Source of the DNA: UBA10365 sp041441915
Lineage (GTDB): Bacteria > Pseudomonadota > Alphaproteobacteria > Rhodobacterales > Rhodobacteraceae
Length of the DNA: 64,000 bases
Assembly (NCBI GenBank): GCA_041441915.1
Contig: JASDRS010000013.1
Span: 7,097-71,096, forward strand
Direction: 5' to 3'
Shown piece by piece: positions 54,703 to 61,543 of the stretch. The notes below the pieces were generated by a model. It was not told where the DNA came from and searched no databases. It saw only the letters and a list, made by a program, of their open reading frames with translations. Every line of letters begins with the position of its first letter. The stretch's first letter is position 1. The position numbers were made by a program, and so were the translations under genes.

Positions 54703-55842
54703 ATGGCGCTTCAGGAACCTAATAGCACTCAGGGCGCGAAAGCGCGATTGACGGGTGAACACTTTACCAAGACTGCGATTGTGGGATCGTCGCAGGCAGT
54801 TATAAGTATGCGGCAGCTGATTTCTTTGGTGGCCCCGACCTCTGGCAGCGTTTTAGTATTGGGCCCTACAGGTGCTGGCAAAGAGTTGGTCGCCGAAGCC
54901 ATTCATCGTGAAAGTCGGCGGCGTGGAAAGCTTATTTCATTAAATTGCGCGGCTATTCCTTCCGAACTTCTGGAAAGTGAGCTTTTTGGTTACGAAAAAG
55001 GCGCTTTCACGGGTGCTGATAGGCAAAGACTGGGGCGGTTTGAGCAGGCCGAAAATGGTACGTTGTTTTTAGATGAAATTGGCGACCTGCCGCTTAACCT
55101 GCAAACAAAGCTCTTGCGTGTTCTCGAGTCCCGAACAGTGCAGCGCGTGGGTGGGCGCGAAGATATCAAATTAAACTTTCGCTTAGTTTGTGCAACGCAT
55201 CAATTTTTAGCTAAAAAGGTTGAAGTTGGCGATTTTCGCGAAGATTTATTTTATCGCTTAAATGTGTTTCCGATTGAAGTGCCATCCTTGGCGGACCGTA
55301 GTTCGGATATTCCAGAAATATTGGCAGCTCTTGCGGCAGCTCGGCAATGTGAAGATGCAGAAATACCAGCGCCCGACTTTGACCCGTCAGCGTTACACGC
55401 TCTTTGCACATATGATTGGCCAGGGAATGTGCGTGAATTGCGCAATGTGGTTGACCGCGCCTTTATTTTGTTTGCAGGGCTTGACGTCTCTGGCCGGCAC
55501 GTACGAGAAAATCTTTTGCATATGCGCGTGCCAGATGCATCACAGATTGATGATCAAGATGTCATCTGGCAAGAAATGGACGCGTTGGAAGGGTTGAGTG
55601 ATCTTGAACCCGTCGCTGATCTGCCCAAACCTGAGGCATATCGTACTTGGTTTGAACATTTTGACGACATTGATTTGCGCAGGCTTATTCGCGATATCGA
55701 GGTCGTCTTGATAGAGGCCGCACTTGAAAAGCATGATGGCCTTGTAAGTAGAGCGGCCGAAGTTTTAAAGTTGAGGCGAACGACTTTGATTGAGAAGATG
55801 AAAAAACTCATGATTGAGCGGCCAACCGGGCCCAATCTATAG
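54703..55842 (+). CDS. Sigma-54-dependent flagellar activator without receiver domain
   Basis: 379 residues. The AAA+ domain starts almost at once (about 26): Walker A GPTGAGKE (54-61), the sigma-54 contact loop GAFTGA (100-105), Walker B LFLDEIGD (121-128), and the R-finger region YRLNVFPIEVP. A linker rich in acidic residues (about 280-325) leads to a C-terminal Fis-type helix-turn-helix (VSRAAEVLKLRRTTLIEKMKKL). No N-terminal receiver or PAS domain is present. Its place beside fliD, motor and flagellin genes suggests a FleQ/FleT/FlbD-like master or class-level flagellar activator. The name is left open because several such regulators occur in Rhodobacter Fla1-type systems. Confidence 0.88.
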   Translation: MALQEPNSTQGAKARLTGEHFTKTAIVGSSQAVISMRQLISLVAPTSGSVLVLGPTGAGKELVAEAIHRESRRRGKLISLNCAAIPSELLESELFGYEKGAFTGADRQRLGRFEQAENGTLFLDEIGDLPLNLQTKLLRVLESRTVQRVGGREDIKLNFRLVCATHQFLAKKVEVGDFREDLFYRLNVFPIEVPSLADRSSDIPEILAALAAARQCEDAEIPAPDFDPSALHALCTYDWPGNVRELRNVVDRAFILFAGLDVSGRHVRENLLHMRVPDASQIDDQDVIWQEMDALEGLSDLEPVADLPKPEAYRTWFEHFDDIDLRRLIRDIEVVLIEAALEKHDGLVSRAAEVLKLRRTTLIEKMKKLMIERPTGPNL

Positions 55843-56302
55843 CTGTAAACTTGACTTGTAACAGAGCTGAGCGAAGACGCTCAGGGCGTTAAATCATGAG
55901 AGGTTGAGGCTATAATTTTTGAAAATGGGTTAGTTTTGAATAAATGTCTGGTGGCAAAAAAATTTAATCTTAAGTAGATAAAATACCCTACTTATTAGGC
56001 AATTGGTGATCCTATCAGAATATTTCACACTATATGCATAGGCGATTAAGACACTTTTACTGTTTGTTTTAATGGGATGATAATTGTCGTTATCCCAAAA
56101 ATATCTTGGCGGATTAAACTGATTTATGGATTTAACATTTGATGAATTTTTAACGAAAGCTGTTGAAAATTGTATGCTGCATTAAGTGGGGCTACAAAAG
56201 TCTCTGACTAGGAGGGTTGTTTTATGACGAAAGCAGCACTTAAATGAACTTAAGCGGGGGTAGGTGAGAGGCCCATCGGACCGAACTTATAACGCCTTAG
56301 TG
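55843..56302. other. Non-coding region between activator and fliD
   Basis: 460 bp, convergent ends of two genes. Two tiny forward reading frames are visible: 56126-56185 (19 codons, begins MDLTFDEFLTKAVE) and 56224-56247 (MTKAALK), the latter with a strong GGAGG 8 bp upstream. Neither resembles a known protein. Otherwise nothing recognised. Confidence 0.45.
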
Positions 56303-58549
56303 TTATTTCTGGTTAACCCAGGCATCCATCATGGTTGTTAGATATTCTCCAGTATTCTTAAACTTCGTTACCATTTGCTCCATTGCGGTGAATTTTTCAA
56401 TATAGCGTGCCTCGATGACGAGTGCAGCTGCTTCTAAATCTGTAATTTCAGTCTCATATTTAGTTTTTTCGGATACAAGTTTTGTTTCTCTTGTCGTAAA
56501 GTCACCAGTAGTTGCCATTAATTTATCAATATAGGCAGTGACTTTGTCTTTTAAACTTTTTCCTACGTAGAGCTTTGCCGTTGCCGCATCTCCCACGCCA
56601 GCACTTAAAGTAAGTCCTAGGTAAGCCGCATTTGTACTGTAATAATTTGTGTCAAAGCCAGTGCTTGCAGACGTAATAAAATTGACGTCGCCAATGCTCA
56701 CAGCATCGGTTGCCGAATTGTAAGTTAAATCGTAAACTCCAGGTGTTATGTTTGCATAGCTGGTTGTCTTGCCTGTGAAGCCTGAAATGGAAGTGGCGAT
56801 TTTTGATTGGAAAATAGCTTTGTATTTTGACGGATCCAAAGCAAATGAATTTTTAAATGTTGTTGCATCTAACGATAAGCTGCCATCTCTTTCAGTCTCA
56901 ACCCCTAAGTCTGAAAGATAAATTGCTGTATCTCCAAATCCCACTATTGGTTCTGTCGTTAACCGTGAAAGTTTCTGCTTTATAGTATTAGCAGTTAAGT
57001 CGCCCGCTAAAGCGCCCGGATCCGCGCCATTTAATCCGCGCTTGGTAAGCTCTGTAAGTGTTGAACGCACTTCGTTTATGTAGGCGACAAACGCTGTTAT
57101 TTCGACTTGGGCAAGGGCTACTTTTTCTGTTCCCGATATACTTACGACCGATCCCGCAGCCGTAACTGAATTTAGAGTAATGGTCGCTCCGTCAAACAAA
57201 TCAGATACGACATTAATCTCTCTTGTGAGAGATACGCCGTCCACCGTAAATGCCGCATCAGACGCGGCGACTATTTGCTGTGAAGCCAGGCCGCTTGACT
57301 GTGCCGTGGTCGTGAAATTACCACTGGTTGATGCAATAGAAAGTGCGTTGCTGACCCCTGTGCTAGACTTAACTACCAAGGAGTAAGTTCCTGATCCCTT
57401 ATTCACTATGCTCGCACTGACACCAGTAAGGGCGTTAAGCGCCGTTGCAAAGTCACTCACTGTCGCACTCGCAGCCAGGGTAATAGCCTTGGTCGCAGTC
57501 ACACCGCTAGCTGTCGCACTTGCTGACATATTTGTGCTGCCAGAATCTGTGAATTCAAAGCTGCCGGCTGTGCTGGTCGCCGCAACTGAGTAAGTTGTGA
57601 TCGGAGTGCTGGCCGCGGCAGCTGCCGTCGCCAGTGCCGTTTGCAAATTACTTAAAGTTGCTGAATCTGTTGCCCCGACCGTTGCTGCGACTGTAAGGCC
57701 TCCAGTGACAACCGTTATTGTATCGCCAGCCACAGAATTCCCTAAGCTTGCCGTGTAGCGGGTAGTATTAGATGCAGCTCCAGAGGCGGTGGTCGCCTTT
57801 CTAGCAAAGCCTGAACCTGACCAAGTACCAAAGGATAAGGTTATAGCATCTTTTTTAACCAAATTTATTGTGCTTCCATCAGTTGTGGCAACATATAGGG
57901 ATGTCGCATCTGAGTGGGCAGCTGCCCAGGTATTGATAGTATCTCTAATTTTTGTGGCTGCTGTAGTTGCGTTAGTCTCACTCGATGTCATAGTCACGGG
58001 TATGGTTACCCCATCGACGGTGATGTTGTGCACGTCGCCAACTTCGAAAGTACTGTCCGCTCCAGAAACTGCAAGTGATGCTGCAGTTGTTCCCCCGCCA
58101 GAAACCGCAAACGTGGGCTGGGTCGAATTAGTGCCGCCAGACGCATACGCTGCACTTAAGTTAGTATTGGCAGGTGGGCTCAGGACTGCAGTTGAACTTG
58201 TAAAGTTTCCAAACTCAAGAACTTGCGAACTCGCAAGGGTGTTTACGTCTACCGAAGAGGTCACCGCGGTTACTTTTGTATAATCAGTGACTGCAACGCC
58301 GACGGAGGAATCTGATGAAGTGAGTGAGTAAGATTGCCCAGTATCTCCTGTGCTCAGGACTGTTGAAAGCGCAACAAGCTCTGAGCGTAATTTTGTCATC
58401 TCTGAAATGGAAACTGTTTCTTTGTCGAGTTTGTCCTGAACTAAGGCTTTTTTGGGCTCAGTTTCGGCTTGAACTAAGCTGTCAACCAACTGGGTGATAT
58501 TTATCCCAGATCCCTTGGTGTTGAGAGTGCTTAGATAATCGACCGCCAT
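56303..58549 (-). CDS. fliD: Flagellar filament cap protein FliD, enlarged
   Basis: Cap that folds flagellin monomers at the filament tip. 748 residues, much longer than the ~450-660 of most FliD. The N-terminal FliD domain starts with GSGINITQLVDSLVQAETEPKKAL; the conserved FTVDGVSLTREINVVSDLFDGATITL motif is at about 434-459; the C-terminal domain (from about 480) ends in a coiled coil with RYIEKFTAMEQMVTKFKNTGEYLTTMMDAW. The middle (about 130-430) is a Ser/Thr/Ala-rich insert with at least two repeats of a module also seen in the flagellin here. Transcribed after motA and motB (69-bp gap), probably one operon. Confidence 0.92.
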   Translation of the reverse strand: MAVDYLSTLNTKGSGINITQLVDSLVQAETEPKKALVQDKLDKETVSISEMTKLRSELVALSTVLSTGDTGQSYSLTSSDSSVGVAVTDYTKVTAVTSSVDVNTLASSQVLEFGNFTSSTAVLSPPANTNLSAAYASGGTNSTQPTFAVSGGGTTAASLAVSGADSTFEVGDVHNITVDGVTIPVTMTSSETNATTAATKIRDTINTWAAAHSDATSLYVATTDGSTINLVKKDAITLSFGTWSGSGFARKATTASGAASNTTRYTASLGNSVAGDTITVVTGGLTVAATVGATDSATLSNLQTALATAAAAASTPITTYSVAATSTAGSFEFTDSGSTNMSASATASGVTATKAITLAASATVSDFATALNALTGVSASIVNKGSGTYSLVVKSSTGVSNALSIASTSGNFTTTAQSSGLASQQIVAASDAAFTVDGVSLTREINVVSDLFDGATITLNSVTAAGSVVSISGTEKVALAQVEITAFVAYINEVRSTLTELTKRGLNGADPGALAGDLTANTIKQKLSRLTTEPIVGFGDTAIYLSDLGVETERDGSLSLDATTFKNSFALDPSKYKAIFQSKIATSISGFTGKTTSYANITPGVYDLTYNSATDAVSIGDVNFITSASTGFDTNYYSTNAAYLGLTLSAGVGDAATAKLYVGKSLKDKVTAYIDKLMATTGDFTTRETKLVSEKTKYETEITDLEAAALVIEARYIEKFTAMEQMVTKFKNTGEYLTTMMDAWVNQK

Positions 58550-58618
58550 TGTTTTTCCCTAGTTCCTTAATTCTCAACGGCGTAATTAGCCTTTTGTTGA
58601 GTGAATTTAAATTTTAGT

Positions 58619-59851
58619 TCAAAAATCTATCTCTATTTCTATGCGGCGATTTTTTTCGCGCCCCTCTTGGGTCATATTGTCGTCCTTGGGTTTGGTCTCC
58701 CCGAAGCTAATTGCTTTCATTCGATCAGCAGAAACGAGGCCAGTATTTTGAATGGCCTGAACAACACTTGAGGCTCTGGCCGCCGCCAAGTCCCAGTTGT
58801 CCCGATAAAGCCCACCAAAAATGGGCACATCATCTGTGTGGCCTGCCACGGAAATGGTGCTGTTTGGCTCCATAGTAGCAAAGGCAATGCGGCTCAGAAT
58901 TTCTTCTGCTTCTGCCGTTAAGAGGGCATTTCCTGAGGGGAAAGAGCCTCCTTCGCCCAAAGTCACAAAGACCTTCCCGTCACGCTGCTCAATTTGAACT
59001 AGACCCTTTTCTATCTCATTCATCAGGGCAACAGACAGCTGATCAACTGCCGCACCCGCTTTAGTGCTGGCCAAAGCCGCTTGTGCAGTTTCCAGCGCTT
59101 TATCCGCTGCATTGGCTTTTTCACCTGAGGCAAGCTCAGCCGCGTTTGCCAAAGCATTCAAATCTGATTCTATACCGCCGAACAACACTTCGCTGTCAGT
59201 TACACCCGAGGTCTGACGCGCCTCAGATAGCGCGGCGAGCGTTTCTTTTATTAGACTTGGCAAATCACGTTGATCAGTGTTTTCTGATGGAAAATTTACC
59301 ACAACGTTTTGCCCAGCCATTTCTACTGTCACTTCACCATTCGAAATCGCTTTTTGCAGGGCGTTGCCCAAGGCTTTTGCATCCATTTCGCCGTCGGCCC
59401 CATCGGATCCAGTTTGGCCTGCTTTGCCTCCCGTACCCTCGGCATCGCCCGCTTGGTCCTTGCTGTCGCCGCTGATGGCATCCTCAGATTTTGTTTGCAC
59501 CTCAATGTCCGGTAACGCTTCGTCCGTGGTTTGCTGCGTCATATTATTGCTGACAGACGGCGCAGGGGATGGGCTAAAGTCTAAAGATAGCACCGTAGTT
59601 CCGCGTGGCTGTTCCATAACTGGAATAAGCTGCTGCACCCCAAATGAGTTTTTCAGAGACCCAGCTACCTGTTTGAATTTTGGCGAGTTAAATTCTGCGA
59701 AAGATAAAATTAACACGAAGAAAGCCATCAGCAGTGTGGCCATATCGGCGAAAGTAGCCATCCATGCCGGAGCGCCCACGGGGGGGCACTTAGGACATTC
59801 TTCTTCGACGGGCTCTTCTTCTTCTTCTTCTACTTCTGGGGCTTTTGCCAC
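58619..59851 (-). CDS. motB: Flagellar stator protein, PomB/MotB (sodium-type)
   Basis: Stator subunit that anchors to peptidoglycan. 410 residues, GTG start at 59851 behind AAGGA. Unusual N-terminus: an acidic run (eleven Glu in residues 6-18) before CPKCPPVGAPAWMATFADMATLLMAFFVLILSF, with the ion-binding Asp36. The CPPxGxPxWMxTFADxMxLL-type start and KFKQVAGSLKNSFGVQ resemble Vibrio PomB rather than E. coli MotB. A long Gly/Ala/Asp-rich plug/linker region (about 90-300) leads to the C-terminal OmpA-like domain (about 305-410) with VAGHTDDVPI, NWDLAAARASSV and NRRIEIEI. Paired with motA. Confidence 0.93.
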   Translation of the reverse strand: MAKAPEVEEEEEEPVEEECPKCPPVGAPAWMATFADMATLLMAFFVLILSFAEFNSPKFKQVAGSLKNSFGVQQLIPVMEQPRGTTVLSLDFSPSPAPSVSNNMTQQTTDEALPDIEVQTKSEDAISGDSKDQAGDAEGTGGKAGQTGSDGADGEMDAKALGNALQKAISNGEVTVEMAGQNVVVNFPSENTDQRDLPSLIKETLAALSEARQTSGVTDSEVLFGGIESDLNALANAAELASGEKANAADKALETAQAALASTKAGAAVDQLSVALMNEIEKGLVQIEQRDGKVFVTLGEGGSFPSGNALLTAEAEEILSRIAFATMEPNSTISVAGHTDDVPIFGGLYRDNWDLAAARASSVVQAIQNTGLVSADRMKAISFGETKPKDDNMTQEGREKNRRIEIEIDF

Positions 59852-59883
59852 AATCTAATCCTTAATGGTTAATCAACGCGCGG

Positions 59884-60648
59884 CTATGCTGCGGCTTCGA
59901 GTTGGGCTTGCATTTTTGGCGTCAGATTGGCAGCCATTTGGTCTTGGATGTTCCTTGGGCTTTCGCCGCGGGCAATCCCACGCAGGCCTTCGATTACCAT
60001 GTTACGGTAGGTGACCTCATAGGCTGTATAACCTTCAAGTTTCGTATGCATAGGGGCGAACAACACGTTGGCAATAAAGGCCCCGTAAAGGGTCGTTAAA
60101 AGTGCAACAGCCATGGCGGGACCAATCGATTTGGGGTCGCCCATGTTGCCGAGCATCAAAACCAGACCAACGAGTGTGCCGATCATGCCCATCGCAGGTC
60201 CAATGTCGATCCAAGCTTTAATACAGCCTTGATTGGCGGCGTGGCGGTCTTTCATGGCCTTGATCTCTTGCGTGAGTTGGGCGACTATTTTCTTTTCGTC
60301 AGCTCCATCAACCAAAAGCTGCAAGCCGCGGCTAAAAAATTTATCAGGAACGACCTGACCCTCAAGGGCCATCATGCCGTCTTTACGCGCGACAGTGGCT
60401 AGATCAACCATGCGTTTGACTAAAACATCCATTTTTTTAACGGGCGGCAAGAAGGCTTTTGCCATTGCGCCAAAGCTGCCTAAAAATATGGGTAGGGGTG
60501 CCGAATACATAACAGCAAAGAATGTACCGCCAAAAACGATCAACAGTGACGGCGTGTCGATGAATGGTCCAATGCCACCTCCCGAGAGCATCGCTGAGAT
60601 GATAAATCCAATGGCGCCAATCATGCCTACTAAAGATGCGATATCCAT
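59884..60648 (-). CDS. motA: Flagellar stator protein, PomA/MotA (sodium-type)
   Basis: Ion-conducting stator subunit, 254 residues. ATG 60648 (codons for MDIASLVGMIG) follows AAGGAAG; the longer reading is rejected. Four membrane segments, the last two in DIGPAMGMIGTLVGLVLML and MAVALLTTLYGAFIANVLF. The MDxASLxGxIG start, LLVDGADEKKI, GNMGDPKSIGPAMAVALLTTLYGA and the charged cytoplasmic loop match PomA. Together with MotB above this predicts a sodium-driven motor, which is consistent with a marine organism, but ion specificity is inferred only from family resemblance. Confidence 0.92.
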   Translation of the reverse strand: MDIASLVGMIGAIGFIISAMLSGGGIGPFIDTPSLLIVFGGTFFAVMYSAPLPIFLGSFGAMAKAFLPPVKKMDVLVKRMVDLATVARKDGMMALEGQVVPDKFFSRGLQLLVDGADEKKIVAQLTQEIKAMKDRHAANQGCIKAWIDIGPAMGMIGTLVGLVLMLGNMGDPKSIGPAMAVALLTTLYGAFIANVLFAPMHTKLEGYTAYEVTYRNMVIEGLRGIARGESPRNIQDQMAANLTPKMQAQLEAAA

Positions 60649-60686
60649 ACGTTCTTCCTTATAATTCAGACGCAACAGCGCGTTCT

Positions 60687-60702
60687 TTCAAGAACCATAC
60701 CA
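60687..60702 (-). promoter_or_regulatory. Possible sigma-54 promoter of motA
   Basis: On the minus strand TGGTATG-GTTC-TTGAA lies about 40 bp upstream of the motA ATG. It matches the -24/-12 consensus TGGCACG-N4-TTGCW at most positions but has GA instead of the near-invariant GC at -12. Compatible with the sigma-54 activator nearby; weak. Confidence 0.3.
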
Positions 60703-60842
60703 TCTTATTGCTATTAATAAGAAGAAGTGATCGTGTTTTAATGCGTCGAAAATTTGACGAAGTGTCTGAGATCGGTTCTAGTCTGTTGACCTAGGTCAGG
60801 TGATAGGGCCAGATGGGGAAAACTAATAAGCCTAGGAGCATT

Positions 60843-61340
60843 ATGCGCAGCCTTTTGATCTTCATTGTATTTATTGCGGGCCTCGGCAGCCCACCTGCTT
60901 CAGCGCAGTTTTTCGCGCGCGGTCAATTTGTGTTGGATTTGACTGGGCGCCTTGAGTGGTTGCGCTGTTCCGTGGGGCAGCGATGGTCTGAGGATACGAA
61001 AAGCTGTGTGGGTGAAGTGATACCCCTAGATCATGACTTGATCGCTCAGGCCATAAAACAAGCGAATGAACAATTAGGTCAAGGCTGGCGTTTGCCCACG
61101 CAAGATGAATTGGTGGCGCTCGTGTGTATTAACTGCGGCATTTACTTGGTAGGACCCACGATTGACACAAATTTTTTTCCAAACACTTTCGGTGGTTCCT
61201 ATTGGACTAGCGACGCCAATAGTCTTTCATCCCGCCATCAAGTATCTGTTAACTTCAGGACAGGCTATAGTTATAGCCGGTTTTTGCGTAGTCAGGCTTT
61301 GGCCGTGCGCCTTGTGCGCGACTATAAGCGCTCAAAATAG
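60843..61340 (+). CDS. Secreted DUF1566 (Lcl C-terminal) domain protein
   Basis: 165 residues from ATG 60843, with AGGAG 5 bp upstream. Signal peptide MRSLLIFIVFIAGLGSPPASA. Mature protein begins QFFARGQFVLDLTGRLEWLRCSVGQRW and has the DUF1566 pattern GWRLPTQDELVALV, two close Cys (CINC), FPNTFGGSYWTSDANS, HQVSVNFRTGYS and a terminal LAVRLVRDYKRSK. Four Cys in total could form disulphides. DUF1566 domains occur in secreted and surface proteins, with no firm role. Placement directly between motA (divergent, 194 bp) and the flagellin gene (203 bp downstream, same strand) suggests, but does not show, a link to the flagellum. Confidence 0.85.
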   Translation: MRSLLIFIVFIAGLGSPPASAQFFARGQFVLDLTGRLEWLRCSVGQRWSEDTKSCVGEVIPLDHDLIAQAIKQANEQLGQGWRLPTQDELVALVCINCGIYLVGPTIDTNFFPNTFGGSYWTSDANSLSSRHQVSVNFRTGYSYSRFLRSQALAVRLVRDYKRSK

Positions 61341-61543
61341 GTTTTTTGTACCTTAATCAAAATAATTAGCCATATCGTTTAAACTTTTCGGATTTCGGTC
61401 GTTTGTTCTGTTGGGCGTCTGATGGCGCACAAGAAGGAAGTTTGAACCTGTTTGGTGAAATAACTCACAGCAGCAGTTTAGATAGGTTCAAGCAGAATAT
61501 CAATGTGCGCTCAGGCGCATGACATCAGCTTAGGAGAATAAAC

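Noticed and set aside
57180..58283. Forward-strand open frames across fliD
   Set aside because: Shadows made by the Ser/Thr/Ala-rich repeats of fliD on the opposite strand; low-complexity products only.
61411..61427. Sigma-54 promoter for fliC at TTGGGCG...TGGCGC
   Set aside because: Only the GG-N10-GC spacing fits; the rest of the consensus does not match.
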